From the NCBI RefSeq assembly GCF_024158745.1, contig NZ_JAMZAW010000030.1, forward strand, positions 32,100-96,099: a DNA stretch of 64,000 nucleotides, in the 5' to 3' direction. This document shows positions 55,045 to 63,565 of the stretch, one piece after another. A program made the translations under genes and the position numbers. The notes beneath the pieces are model-generated. The model was not told where the DNA came from, made no database searches, and saw only the letters and a program-made list of their open reading frames with translations. This stretch comes from Paenibacillus tyrphae. Lineage in GTDB: Bacteria > Bacillota > Bacilli > Paenibacillales > NBRC-103111. Positions within the stretch are counted from its first letter, which is position 1. Each line of letters starts with the position of its first letter.

Positions 55045-56349
55045 TCAATCCTTTCTTCCGTACTCTCTTCCCTTCGGCACCCAAGCGTCGTTATCGTAGC
55101 CCCGCAGCTCCCAGTACCCGAGATGCTCTTTGTCGATAAGCTCGATGCCTTGGAGCCACTTTACCGATTTATACGCATACATTTGAGGAACGACCAGCCT
55201 TACCGGCCCGCCCAGCTGCTGGGGAATCGGCTTTCCGTCCATCAAGACCGCCACCATGACGTCATCCATCCGTACCTGCTCCAACGACAAGCAATCCGTA
55301 TAGACGCGGTCCCCGGAATAAAATTTGACGAACTTCGCCTCGTTCCTTACCTTGGCGAGCTCCAGCAGCTCCTTAAGCGGAATCCCCTCCCAGGTGACCT
55401 TGTATACCGACCAGCCCGTCACACAGTGAAAATCGCTAACCTGAACCGTTCGTTGGAGCTTCAGAAATTGTTCCCAATTCCACGCATGTTCCCGGTCGAC
55501 AAGTCCGGTGAGGGCGAACTTCCAATCCTCGCTCGAAAAAGCCGGGATCGGCGTCACCGTATATACCCGAAACTGCCCTTGTCCGCCACCGCCGAGCGGA
55601 GGATTGGATTCCGCAGACGGTACCGGCGGCGGCAGCATCCGGTTCGCATCCTCCCGGGCCAACCGCTCAAGCTCCGCGCCACCCGTATCGGAAGCGGTCA
55701 TCAGCCACCGGTAAAATGACGGTCCCAGGCCGAACGCCAGCAGCAAACCCGCCGCCGTGCGCAGGAACGTTGCTCTGGAGATCGGGGCGTTCCTGAGCAT
55801 CTGTACGATTCGTCCAGGTTCGGACGGCGATACGTCGCGGGCTTCCGCCGCCTTTTCTTCCTCGCGGTTTTGCGACCGGCTTTGAGCCGCTTTGACCCAT
55901 CGGCTGCGGGATACCGAATGGTAGATCGCGTAAGGAACTCCGACCCAGGTGAACAGATCATGGAGCAGCAGCGCGGCGTTGCCCCAACCGGAAGGCAAGC
56001 TTCGCACCAGCCAGAGCAGCACGCCGGTGACACTCCAGCCTGCAAGCAGGAACAGAACGAGTCCCAAATTCCAACGCTGCGCCGGTTTCGTCCGCAGCTG
56101 CTTCCAATGCCGGGGGATCAGCGGCAAATAGAGAGCTATCACCGCAATCGAAGCCGCTCCGATCCATAGGTGCCCTTCCTTCAGCCACACACGGCCCGCT
56201 CCCAGTGCCCGCACTGGCTCCACAAACAGCAATATCCCGGTCACCGCAAGCAGCGCCAGCAGCCATGCGTTCCAGCGGTGAAGCTTGACCAGCCTTTTTC
56301 CGTATGGTACGCCGGAAAGCCAATTCGTCCATACCCGTTTCGGTTTCAT
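55045..56349 (-). CDS. membrane cytochrome b fused to sulfite-oxidase-family molybdoenzyme
   Basis: A 434-residue fusion. The first 150 residues hold four helices with His placed like haem b ligands (KLHRWNAW near 24, EGHLWIG near 59, LLHDLF near 129, YHSV near 144). A fifth hydrophobic segment (about 196-214) follows ISRATFLR, a degenerate twin-arginine-like motif. Residues 250-434 are a molybdopterin-binding sulfite oxidase/YedY-type domain with the metal-ligand Cys in SDFHCVTGWS near 316 and SGDRVYTDCLSLEQV. It looks like MsrQ and MsrP in one chain, passing electrons from membrane quinol to a molybdenum centre outside. It heads the operon with mobA, moaA and moeA. Confidence 0.85.
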   Translation of the reverse strand: MKPKRVWTNWLSGVPYGKRLVKLHRWNAWLLALLAVTGILLFVEPVRALGAGRVWLKEGHLWIGAASIAVIALYLPLIPRHWKQLRTKPAQRWNLGLVLFLLAGWSVTGVLLWLVRSLPSGWGNAALLLHDLFTWVGVPYAIYHSVSRSRWVKAAQSRSQNREEEKAAEARDVSPSEPGRIVQMLRNAPISRATFLRTAAGLLLAFGLGPSFYRWLMTASDTGGAELERLAREDANRMLPPPVPSAESNPPLGGGGQGQFRVYTVTPIPAFSSEDWKFALTGLVDREHAWNWEQFLKLQRTVQVSDFHCVTGWSVYKVTWEGIPLKELLELAKVRNEAKFVKFYSGDRVYTDCLSLEQVRMDDVMVAVLMDGKPIPQQLGGPVRLVVPQMYAYKSVKWLQGIELIDKEHLGYWELRGYDNDAWVPKGREYGRKD

Positions 56350-56440
56350 TACCCAGCCACCTTTCGCTTACGTCTACTTGAGAATACGCATGCTGCGGGC
56401 TTTCCGGTTTGCCGGGGACGGCTTTTTTATTCACAAAGGC

Positions 56441-56470
56441 AAAAAGGGCCCGAACCCGTCGGTTCAAGCC
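56441..56470 (-). terminator. terminator of the yqfL gene
   Basis: GGCTTGAACC pairs with GGTTCGGGCC (RNA sense, near-perfect) across a 4-base loop, followed by CTTTTTG. It lies 13 bases after the stop. Confidence 0.85.
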
Positions 56471-56482
56471 TCTCATTTGCCA

Positions 56483-57289
56483 TCAATTCAAGTACCCCAT
56501 AATAATGCCGGCCGTTTCTTCAATCGCTTTATCCGTTACGTTGATCACTAAGCACCCGACCTGTTTCATCAACGCTTGCGCGTAGCGGAGCTCTTCGTCG
56601 ATTCGCTCCATCGCCGCGTACTTCGCCCCGAACGGCAGACCGACCGCTTTCAGCCGCTCTGTCCGAATTTTGTACAGCTTGTCTGCATCCATCGTCAAGC
56701 CGACAATCCGGTTGCCCGGCACCAGAAACAGCTCCTTGGGCGGTTTAACCTCCGGTACGAGCGGCAGATTGGATACTTTTATCCCTTTATGCGCCAAAAA
56801 AATACTGAGCGGCGTCTTTGACGTCCGCGAGACTCCGATCAAGACGAGATTCGCCTTCAGCAGGGCGCTCGTATCGCGTCCGTCGTCGCATTTGACGGCA
56901 AACTCGATCGCTTCTACGCGGCGGAAATAATCCTCGTCCAGCTGATGAAGCAAGCCCGGTTTCCGCTTCGGCGCATCGCCCCACGTATCAATGAACGCCT
57001 GCATCATCGGTCCCATGATATCGACCGCGCGGACGCCCAGTCGGACCGCCTCTTCCTTCATCATTTCCCGCAGCTCCGGCTGTACCAGCGTATACGCCAC
57101 AAAGCCGCCGCGCTTGGCCGCCTCTTCCATAATGGTACGGATTTCATCCTCGGTTTTTATATGGCCGATCCGCTTTGTTCTCACCTGGTGGGCGTCAAAC
57201 TGGCGAATAGTCGCTCTGACGACCGCCTCCGCCGTTTCCCCGACGGAATCCGAGCATATGGTGATCTCGTACTGTTGCTCTTCCTTCAT
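56483..57289 (-). CDS. yqfL: PEP synthase/PPDK regulatory kinase-phosphorylase
   Basis: A 268-residue DUF299-type protein. SDSVGETAE near the N-terminus and the P-loop-like VLIGVSRTSKTPLS near 148 are the family hallmarks. It controls pyruvate phosphate dikinase or PEP synthase by reversible threonine phosphorylation. In B. subtilis the same gene follows ccpN, as here. Start at ATG 57289 (AAGGAG 11 bases upstream); an ATG at 57313 is possible. Confidence 0.9.
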   Translation of the reverse strand: MKEEQQYEITICSDSVGETAEAVVRATIRQFDAHQVRTKRIGHIKTEDEIRTIMEEAAKRGGFVAYTLVQPELREMMKEEAVRLGVRAVDIMGPMMQAFIDTWGDAPKRKPGLLHQLDEDYFRRVEAIEFAVKCDDGRDTSALLKANLVLIGVSRTSKTPLSIFLAHKGIKVSNLPLVPEVKPPKELFLVPGNRIVGLTMDADKLYKIRTERLKAVGLPFGAKYAAMERIDEELRYAQALMKQVGCLVINVTDKAIEETAGIIMGYLN

Positions 57290-57320
57290 CCGGTTTTCTT
57301 CTCCTTTGTTCATGAATGCC

Positions 57321-57989
57321 CTAACGGTCCATCGCCAGATCGACCAGAATATTCGTCATAATCGTTTTTGTTACCCGTCCAACAACGTCCCACCGGGATC
57401 TTCCGCTCACCTGGGCAGCTTTGGATTCCACGACGACAGGCAGGCTGTCGACCTGATGAAGAATCATCTTCCGCGCCGCGTCGATCACCGATTCGTCGGG
57501 AGAGACATGAATGACGTTCGGCTCGCGGGTCATGACCATGCTGACCGGCATGGAAGCCGCATTCGTATTGCCGAGCGTGAATTTAAGCAAATCTTTACGG
57601 GAAATGACGCCGGACAGGCAAGCCTCGTCATCCACGACGATCAGGCTGCCGACGTTCTCCATAAACAGCATCACGACCGCGTCGTTCACGGAAGCATTCT
57701 CCCGGACGACGACGGGGATCGATTGGACATCCTTTACCTTCATGCCCAGCAGCTTACGGGACACCTGAGAGCCCGGCGTCATGGCCGAGCCCGGCGTATA
57801 GCCCACCTTCGGCTTGGCATCTACAAGCCCGAGCATGACAAGCAGGGCCAGATCCGACCGGAGGGTCGGGCGGCTTAGACCTAACATCTCCGCTATTTGT
57901 TCGCCCGTAATGGGCGCGTGTGCCTTTACCAATTCTACGATCTGCAGTTGGCGCGCAGTCAGTTCGATGACCGGTCCCTCCTCACTCAA
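57321..57989 (-). CDS. ccpN: CcpN-like repressor of gluconeogenic genes
   Basis: A 222-residue protein: helix-turn-helix near 20-50 (PITGEQIAEMLGLSRPTLRS) and two CBS domains (about 80-135 and 140-200, VNDAVVMLFMENVGSLIVVDD and NVIHVSPDESVIDAARKM). CcpN represses gluconeogenic genes when glucose is present. TTG start at 57989, five bases after AAAGG. It is divergent from glpX, a gluconeogenesis gene, across 211 bases. Confidence 0.88.
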   Translation of the reverse strand: MSEEGPVIELTARQLQIVELVKAHAPITGEQIAEMLGLSRPTLRSDLALLVMLGLVDAKPKVGYTPGSAMTPGSQVSRKLLGMKVKDVQSIPVVVRENASVNDAVVMLFMENVGSLIVVDDEACLSGVISRKDLLKFTLGNTNAASMPVSMVMTREPNVIHVSPDESVIDAARKMILHQVDSLPVVVESKAAQVSGRSRWDVVGRVTKTIMTNILVDLAMDR

Positions 57990-58126
57990 AGCAGCCTTTG
58001 CGGTTTATCGCTGTGCCGCATTCCAATCCAATTGTACCAAAAATAGTCCGAAACTCATAGAACCGTTTTTCATTCGATGTTTCTACTTCCAATCTAACGC
58101 ACTACTCAATTTGAATCAAGTATTTA

Positions 58127-58155
58127 TTGCGCATTATTTATTTATTAATTATACT
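58127..58155 (+). promoter_or_regulatory. possible promoter of glpX
   Basis: TTGCGC (58127-58132), 17-base spacer, TATACT (58150-58155) in a strongly AT-rich stretch, 46 bases before the GTG. The -35 is poor. I looked for the published CcpN box (TRTGHYATAYW) and found only a partial match at 58159, so control by CcpN is unproven. Confidence 0.45.
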
Positions 58156-58200
58156 ATATATGTTGAAACGTGACCATTTATTTTATAGGGGGCTGAGCTG

Positions 58201-59172
58201 GTGGAAAGGGAATTGGCACTTGAGATCGTCCGGGTAACGGAGCTGGCGGCGCTGTCCGCGGCAAGATGGATGGGCCGGGGCGATAAGATTCAAGCCGACG
58301 GTGCGGCGACGACCGCCATGCGCGCCATGTTCGATTCCGTTTCTGTCCGCGGGACCGTCGTCATCGGAGAAGGAGAAATGGACGAAGCGCCGATGCTGTA
58401 TATCGGCGAACAAGTAGGGAACGGGCAAGGTCCCGAGGTGGACGTGGCCGTCGACCCGCTCGAAGGCACGGAGCTGGTTGCCAAAGGATTGAACAACGCG
58501 CTGGCCGTCATCGCCATTGCCAACAAAGGCAATCTGCTGCACGCGCCGGATATGTATATGGAAAAACTGGCTGTCGGACCGGCTCTCGCCGGCAAGCTCA
58601 ACTTGACGGACCCGCTCGAAACGACGCTTCAACGGGCCGCCGACATTTTGGATAAGCCGCTGAGCAATCTTACGATCATGATTCTTGACCGCGACAGGCA
58701 CCGTAAGCAAATCGAGACCCTCCGCCGGGTCGGCGTACGGATCAAGTTTCTTAGTGATGGCGATGTTGCAGGGGCCATGGCTCCCGCTTTATCCGAATCC
58801 GGCATTGACATGTATGTAGGCTCGGGCGGTGCACCCGAGGGCGTGCTGGCGGCCGCGGCGCTGCAATGTCTGGGCGGGGAGCTGCAAGGAAAGCTGCTGC
58901 CTTCCAATCAGGAAGAATACGACCGCTGCATCGCCATGGGACTTACCGACCCGCATAAAGTTTTGACGATGGAAGATATGATTGGCCGGGAAGACGTTAT
59001 TTTTGCCGCAACGGGCATTACCCCCGGCGAATTTTTAAACGGCGTCCGCTACTTGCCCGACTCCCGGGCAGAGACGCATTCGATCGTCATGCGGGCAAAA
59101 ACAAAAACAATCCGGTTCATTCAATCGATTCACTACTTGCCTAATAAAAATATTCTTAACGATATCGGATAA
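58201..59172 (+). CDS. glpX: class II fructose-1,6-bisphosphatase
   Basis: A 323-residue GlpX enzyme, which turns fructose-1,6-bisphosphate into fructose-6-phosphate in gluconeogenesis. Metal-binding motifs GEGEMDEAP near 58-66 and VDPLEGTEL near 85-93 are present, with the GSGGAPEGVLAAAAL segment near 203. GTG start behind AGGGGGCTGAG. It lies opposite ccpN and yqfL, so three genes of the PEP/gluconeogenesis switch are together. Confidence 0.95.
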   Translation: MERELALEIVRVTELAALSAARWMGRGDKIQADGAATTAMRAMFDSVSVRGTVVIGEGEMDEAPMLYIGEQVGNGQGPEVDVAVDPLEGTELVAKGLNNALAVIAIANKGNLLHAPDMYMEKLAVGPALAGKLNLTDPLETTLQRAADILDKPLSNLTIMILDRDRHRKQIETLRRVGVRIKFLSDGDVAGAMAPALSESGIDMYVGSGGAPEGVLAAAALQCLGGELQGKLLPSNQEEYDRCIAMGLTDPHKVLTMEDMIGREDVIFAATGITPGEFLNGVRYLPDSRAETHSIVMRAKTKTIRFIQSIHYLPNKNILNDIG

Positions 59173-59179
59173 CCCGGTA

Positions 59180-59207
59180 TTGAACTATTTTCTTCCTGTG
59201 TTAATAT
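59180..59207 (+). promoter_or_regulatory. promoter of the TauE-like gene
   Basis: TTGAAC (59180-59185), 16-base spacer, TAATAT (59202-59207), 40 bases before the ATG. Confidence 0.55.
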
Positions 59208-59247
59208 TACCATAAAGTAACTATTCGACACGGAAGAAGGTTTGCGC

Positions 59248-60066
59248 ATGAGTATATTATTTTATACCGCTGTCGGGCTGATCGCTGCCACCTTCGGGAG
59301 CTTGGTCGGTCTCGGCGGCGGTATTATTATTGTACCCGCTCTGGTTTACTTAGGGCCTACGTTCGTCGGAGAAACGATTTCGGTATCGACGGCGGTAGGC
59401 ACGTCGCTGGCTGTCCTGATCTTCACGGCATTGTCTTCGACTCTGACCTTCGTCAAGCACAAAAGAGTCGATTTCAAAAGCGGCTGGCTCTTGTTCATCA
59501 CCTGCGGTCCGGGAGCCATGCTCGGCTCATATACCACACAATTTGTCAACGCGAAATCGTTTCAGCTCAGCTTCGGTCTCTTCATGCTGCTGATGGCCAT
59601 ATTGCTCGTGCTGCGCGATTACTTGAAGCCTTTGAAAGTGAAGTGGCATATTCAGCGCACGTATACGGACGGCAATGGAAATACATATCATTACGGCTAC
59701 AGCGTACTGCCCGCCTTGATCATCGGACTTATGGTCGGATTCATTTCGGGGCTGTTCGGGATCGGCGGCGGCTCTCTATTCGTTCCGGCCATGGTGCTGC
59801 TTTTTCGGTATCCTCCCCATGTAGCGACAGCGACCTCCATGTTCGTTATCCTGCTGTCATCCCTTATGGGGAGCTTCACGCATTTTAGCTTAGGCGAAGT
59901 GAACCTGTGGATGGTTCTGGGCTTGGCGCCCAGCGCTATTGTCGGAGGCTGGCTCGGCGCGAAAATCGCCAGTCGGTTGAGCGGCAAAAAGCTGCTTTGG
60001 GTACTTCGTGTCACCTTCGTTATCGTATCCTTCAAAATGATCTGGGAAGGCTTGGTCCTTGCCTGA
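59248..60066 (+). CDS. TauE/SafE-family membrane transporter
   Basis: A 272-residue membrane protein with about eight helices in two repeats; each repeat starts with a Gly-rich motif (GSLVGLGGGIIIVPALV near 17 and GLFGIGGGSLFVPAMVL near 170). The family exports sulfite, sulfoacetate and related anions, but the substrate is unknown. ATG at 59248 behind GAAGG; an in-frame TTG two codons upstream is unlikely. Confidence 0.88.
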   Translation: MSILFYTAVGLIAATFGSLVGLGGGIIIVPALVYLGPTFVGETISVSTAVGTSLAVLIFTALSSTLTFVKHKRVDFKSGWLLFITCGPGAMLGSYTTQFVNAKSFQLSFGLFMLLMAILLVLRDYLKPLKVKWHIQRTYTDGNGNTYHYGYSVLPALIIGLMVGFISGLFGIGGGSLFVPAMVLLFRYPPHVATATSMFVILLSSLMGSFTHFSLGEVNLWMVLGLAPSAIVGGWLGAKIASRLSGKKLLWVLRVTFVIVSFKMIWEGLVLA

Positions 60067-60190
60067 TTTCATTAGCTCCATACTATTCGCCGCGGCGTTC
60101 GTAACATCATTTTCATGAGCGGATAATTCATCTCTCCTTATCCCAAACTAAGGGAACGCAATCCTGTTGCCCAAAGGAGACTAAGCCCCC

Positions 60191-61252
60191 ATGAAAAAGC
60201 GAACACCTGCGGCTTTTTTGCTATTATCCGCTCATCGGTTCATCTCGCTTCGAATCAGAACAAGTTTATTTTTGTCCAGTTTAACCTTATGCTTGGCTTT
60301 AACGGCATGTACGCCTGCTGCCAATTCGCCGCAAGCGATGCCTCCGGGGATCGGGCCTACTGAAGCTGCACCTCAGAACGCGGATAAAGCAACGGATACG
60401 GGCACCGGCAGCCCGCTTTCTCTGGCTGGGCCTCCGGCTCCTTCCACCGTGCAGCAGATCCCGCCCCCTTCGGCGCCGCCTGCTCCCGCACCGGCGGTCG
60501 TTCCGCCGGCTGAGCCTAAGACGCAGAAGCAGTCCAAATCCAAGCCGCGACCCGCCAAAGCGTCCAAAGAAACGTCCGGGCAAAGCCAACGGCTCTCTTT
60601 ATCCCAACTTGTGCGCAAATATCCGGAGCTTCTGCTGCTGCGGGGATCCGCCGCTTCCGGACAGGTCGCCTTAACGTTTGACGACGCCCCAGACACGACA
60701 TTTACGCCACAGGTTTTAGATGTATTGAAAAAATACCAGATTCGCGCCACTTTCTTCTTAGTTGGTGCCCAAGCCGAGAAACATCCGGAGATGGTTAAGC
60801 GAATCGTTCGCGAAGGCCATGTGATCGGCAATCATTCATACAGTCACAAGCTGTTTACCAAGCTGTCCGACGATCTGTTCCAGTCGCAGGTGCTTCAGAC
60901 ACAGCAAGCCTTAAAGCGGCTGATCGGATATTCCCCCCGCTTACTGCGGCCGCCCTATGGCGAGATCAGCGAAAGCCAACTATTGTGGGCATCGGAACAT
61001 GGTTACCGCATTGTGAACTGGAATGTCGATTCGCTTGATTGGAAGCAGCTTGGGCAAGAAAAAGTAATTTCGAACATTCTCACCCACGTTAAACCGGGTT
61101 CCATCATTCTACAGCATTCCGGCGGCGGGCCGGGGCAAGATTTGAACGGTACCGTCCAAGCGCTCCCGACCGTGATCCAGACTTTAAAATCCCGCAACCT
61201 GAAGATGGTTACCTTGCCCGAGCTATTGCAAGTATCCAAGCAATTGGATTGA
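60191..61252 (+). CDS. polysaccharide deacetylase lipoprotein (NodB family)
   Basis: A 353-residue protein. A long N-terminus leads to a lipobox LTAC near 40, so it is probably a lipoprotein on the outer face of the membrane. A Pro/Ala-rich linker (about 45-125) precedes the NodB domain: LTFDDAPD near 164, GNHSYSHKLF near 217, RPPYGE near 257, and the closing LQHSGGG near 309. These residues bind zinc and do catalysis in chitin or peptidoglycan deacetylases. Wall modification is the likely role. Confidence 0.9.
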   Translation: MKKRTPAAFLLLSAHRFISLRIRTSLFLSSLTLCLALTACTPAANSPQAMPPGIGPTEAAPQNADKATDTGTGSPLSLAGPPAPSTVQQIPPPSAPPAPAPAVVPPAEPKTQKQSKSKPRPAKASKETSGQSQRLSLSQLVRKYPELLLLRGSAASGQVALTFDDAPDTTFTPQVLDVLKKYQIRATFFLVGAQAEKHPEMVKRIVREGHVIGNHSYSHKLFTKLSDDLFQSQVLQTQQALKRLIGYSPRLLRPPYGEISESQLLWASEHGYRIVNWNVDSLDWKQLGQEKVISNILTHVKPGSIILQHSGGGPGQDLNGTVQALPTVIQTLKSRNLKMVTLPELLQVSKQLD

Positions 61253-61288
61253 GTTATCGCCTTCAACAATCAGAACGGTTCAACCTAA

Positions 61289-61327
61289 AAAGGGACGCCC
61301 CTCGCACAAACAGAAGGGCATCCCTTG
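61289..61327. terminator. hairpin between convergent genes
   Basis: AAGGGACGCCC pairs with GGGCATCCCTT (one mismatch). On the minus strand it is followed by TTTTAGG. It lies between the deacetylase and the SGNH hydrolase genes. Confidence 0.7.
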
Positions 61328-61355
61328 GATTGTTATTTGTATCAGTAATGTGACT

Positions 61356-61982
61356 TTATGCTTGCACAGCTTCCAGCCAAGCATTGGCAATAAGCGCGTG
61401 ACCTGCCGGTGACGGATGTACCCCATCAGGCGCCCAATAGGCCGACGGTGCCTTGGTACTTGCCGCCGCGAACAGCCCATCTAAAGGCACGTACAGCGTT
61501 TCAAATTCCCGAGCAAGCTCGCGAACCGCGTTAATTTTGGGATCCAAATCCTCTCTCCATCGTTTCCGGTCCTCCGGCACCGGCAGCACAAATGGTTCGA
61601 CTAAAATGAGCTTCGCATCAAGCGTCTCCTTGGTACGGACAATCAGATCACGGTACCCTTCCGCAAACGCTTCCACAGAAGTCGGGTCGTTGCGATCATA
61701 ACGCCGCCATGTATCGTTAATACCGATATAGATCGAAACCCATGTCGGCTTCAAATCGATGCAATCTTCCTGCCAGCGCTGCTGCAAATCCTTTACCCGA
61801 TTGCCGCTGATTCCGCGGTTGATAAAATGAACTTGTTTCTCAGGATATTTGCTGGCGAATAACGCAGAAGCGATGAAAGCGTAGCCCCGGCCTAAATCCG
61901 CACCAGTCTCCCTGTTTCTTCCGCAATCGGTAATGCTGTCTCCTTGAAACAAGACAACCGCCCCATCTTCGATTTTTGTCAT
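61356..61982 (-). CDS. SGNH/GDSL-family hydrolase
   Basis: A 208-residue esterase: block I FQGDSITD with the nucleophile Ser near 15, the Gly in RGISGNR near 59, the Asn in GINDTW near 90, and the Asp-His pair DGVHPSPAGH near 188-191. It has no signal peptide and acts inside the cell. Relatives deacetylate sugars or cut small esters. GGAGG ribosome site. Confidence 0.9.
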   Translation of the reverse strand: MTKIEDGAVVLFQGDSITDCGRNRETGADLGRGYAFIASALFASKYPEKQVHFINRGISGNRVKDLQQRWQEDCIDLKPTWVSIYIGINDTWRRYDRNDPTSVEAFAEGYRDLIVRTKETLDAKLILVEPFVLPVPEDRKRWREDLDPKINAVRELAREFETLYVPLDGLFAAASTKAPSAYWAPDGVHPSPAGHALIANAWLEAVQA

Positions 61983-62138
61983 GACCCTATTCCTCCAACA
62001 TTTAGGATATAGTTCTTCTTTTAGTACGATACTAAAAGTTACTGGATTTGTATATCACAATGTGAAGAATCGACAAAAAATGTTGAGGATACAAAAATAG
62101 TTACTTCCCTCAGAGCATAAACAAGTTCAATAAGAATA

Positions 62139-62183
62139 AAAAATAAGCCTCAAAGATCTTCTAAGATCTTCAAGGCTTATTTA
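62139..62183 (-). terminator. terminator of the tRNA array
   Basis: A long hairpin (AAATAAGCCT with AGGCTTATTT, inner AAGATCTT repeats also pair) followed leftwards by ATTTTTTATTC in the RNA sense, directly after the last tRNA. Confidence 0.92.
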
Positions 62184-62262
62184 TACCGATGAGAGGACTC
62201 GAACCTCCACCCTTTCGGACTCGATTTTGAGTCGAGCGCGTCTGCCATTCCGCCACATCGGC
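62184..62262 (-). tRNA. tRNA-Leu (CAA)
   Basis: Acceptor GCCGATG/CATCGGT; anticodon loop CTCAAAA between CTCGA and TCGAG. CCA not encoded. The variable arm is short for a leucine tRNA. Confidence 0.93.
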
Positions 62263-62265
62263 AAG

Positions 62266-62342
62266 TGGCGTGCCCTAAGAGATTCGAACTCCTGACCTTT
62301 TGATTCGTAGTCAAACGCTCTATCCGGCTGAGCTAAGGGCAC
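62266..62342 (-). tRNA. tRNA-Arg (ACG)
   Basis: Acceptor GTGCCCT/AGGGCAC; anticodon loop CTACGAA; CCA encoded. Not part of the 16-gene B. subtilis trnD order; inserted between the two Leu genes. Confidence 0.95.
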
Positions 62343-62361
62343 ACATGTTCAATTGTTGGAG

Positions 62362-62450
62362 TGGTGCCGAAGACCAGACTTGAACTGGTACGGTAGTCAC
62401 CTACCGCAGGATTTTAAGTCCTGTGCGTCTGCCGATTCCGCCACTCCGGC
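62362..62450 (-). tRNA. tRNA-Leu (TAA)
   Basis: Acceptor GCCGGAG/CTTCGGC; anticodon loop CTTAAAA; long variable arm; CCA encoded. Confidence 0.96.
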
Positions 62451-62463
62451 GAAAAAAGAAATT

Positions 62464-62537
62464 TGGAGGCGCCACCCAGATTCGAACTGGGGGTAAAGCT
62501 TTTGCAGAGCTCTGCCTTACCACTTGGCTATGGCGCC
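62464..62537 (-). tRNA. tRNA-Cys (GCA)
   Basis: Acceptor GGCGCCA/TGGCGCC; anticodon loop CTGCAAA; CCA encoded. Confidence 0.96.
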
Positions 62538-62540
62538 ATA

Positions 62541-62615
62541 TGGAGCGGAAGACGGGATTCGAACCCGCGACCCTCGCCTTGGCAAGGCGATGCTCTACCC
62601 CTGAGCCACTTCCGC
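62541..62615 (-). tRNA. tRNA-Gly (GCC)
   Basis: Acceptor GCGGAAG/CTTCCGC; anticodon loop TTGCCAA; CCA encoded. Confidence 0.96.
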
Positions 62616-62622
62616 ATATAAA

Positions 62623-62694
62623 CTGGGGATCTAGGATTCGAACCTAGGCATGACGGAGTCAAAGTCCGTTGCCTTACCGCTTGGCTAATCCCCA
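62623..62694 (-). tRNA. tRNA-Gln (TTG)
   Basis: Acceptor TGGGGAT/ATCCCCA; anticodon loop CTTTGAC; CCA not encoded. Confidence 0.95.
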
Positions 62695-62707
62695 ATGAAT
62701 GTGTAAA

Positions 62708-62783
62708 TGGGGCGATCGAAGGGAATTGAACCCTCGAGTGTCGGAGCCACAATCCGATGCGTTAGCCACTTCGCCACGACCGC
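62708..62783 (-). tRNA. tRNA-His (GTG)
   Basis: Acceptor GCGGTCG/CGATCGC, discriminator C and a G just before the 5' end, both tRNA-His identity marks; anticodon loop TTGTGGC; CCA encoded. Confidence 0.96.
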
Positions 62784-62802
62784 CACAGTATGAAAATGTT
62801 TT

Positions 62803-62876
62803 TGGCAGGGGCAGCAGGAATTGAACCCACACTAACGGTTTTGGAGACCGCTGTTCTACCTTTAAACTATGCCCCT
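62803..62876 (-). tRNA. tRNA-Trp (CCA)
   Basis: Acceptor AGGGGCA/TGCCCCT; anticodon loop CTCCAAA; CCA encoded. Confidence 0.96.
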
Positions 62877-62882
62877 ATAAAC

Positions 62883-62968
62883 TGGTGGAGGCTGATGGAT
62901 TCGAACCACCGAACTCGTCAGAGAACAGATTTACAGTCTGCTGCGTTTGGCCACTTCGCTAAGCCTCC
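62883..62968 (-). tRNA. tRNA-Tyr (GTA)
   Basis: Acceptor GGAGGCT/AGCCTCC; anticodon loop CTGTAAA; long variable arm; CCA encoded. Confidence 0.96.
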
Positions 62969-62982
62969 ATATGAAATTGCAA

Positions 62983-63058
<76 letters not shown>

Positions 63059-63061
63059 GAG

Positions 63062-63137
<76 letters not shown>

Positions 63138-63172
63138 ATATTTCTTTATTGTATCTCATTTCTTGCAAATTG

Positions 63173-63197
63173 TAAATCATGGCGGAGCCGACGGGAT
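63173..63197. repeat. 25-base copy of the tRNA-Asp 3' end, att-like
   Basis: Identical to 63287-63311, which is the last 18 bases of tRNA-Asp with CCA plus 7 bases beyond. It has no tRNA body, so it is a fragment. The 89 bases between the copies (63198-63286) hold two compact hairpins (GAACCC-AAT-GGGTTC, and TCTC..CCCTT-AC-AAGGG..AGA) and no gene. Confidence 0.85.
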
Positions 63198-63286
63198 ACT
63201 CTCCGTTTCACTCCGAGACTGCGGAGTAACGCTATCGAAGCATTGCTCCGACGAACCCAATGGGTTCTCATCCCTTACAAGGGAGA

Positions 63287-63311
63287 TAAATCATGGCGGA
63301 GCCGACGGGAT
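63287..63311. repeat. 25-base repeat, second copy, within tRNA-Asp 3' end
   Basis: Partner of 63173-63197. It covers the 3' acceptor strand and part of the T arm of the intact tRNA-Asp gene, plus 7 bases downstream of it. Confidence 0.85.
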
Positions 63312-63370
63312 TCGAACCCGCGGTCTCCTGCGTGACAGGCAGGCATGTTAGGCCTCTACACCACGGCTCC
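63294..63370 (-). tRNA. tRNA-Asp (GTC)
   Basis: Acceptor GGAGCCG/CGGCTCC; anticodon loop CTGTCAC; CCA encoded. Its 3' end is duplicated downstream. Confidence 0.96.
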
Positions 63371-63377
63371 ACACAAA

Positions 63378-63460
<83 letters not shown>

Positions 63461-63477
63461 TCAGTAAAAAAATTCTA

Positions 63478-63553
63478 TGGTGGAGGCTGACGGGATCGAA
63501 CCGCCGACCCTCTGCTTGTAAGGCAGATGCTCTCCCAGCTGAGCTAAGCCTCC
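63478..63553 (-). tRNA. tRNA-Val (TAC)
   Basis: Acceptor GGAGGCT/AGCCTCC; anticodon loop CTTACAA; CCA encoded. Confidence 0.96.
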
Positions 63554-63565
63554 ATGGGATAATGA

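Noticed and set aside
58156..58170. CcpN operator before glpX
   Set aside because: Only the first half of the published consensus matches; kept as an open question, not a call.
63173..63311. CRISPR-like repeat pair
   Set aside because: Only two copies, and one is the 3' end of a functional tRNA gene; no further repeats or cas genes.
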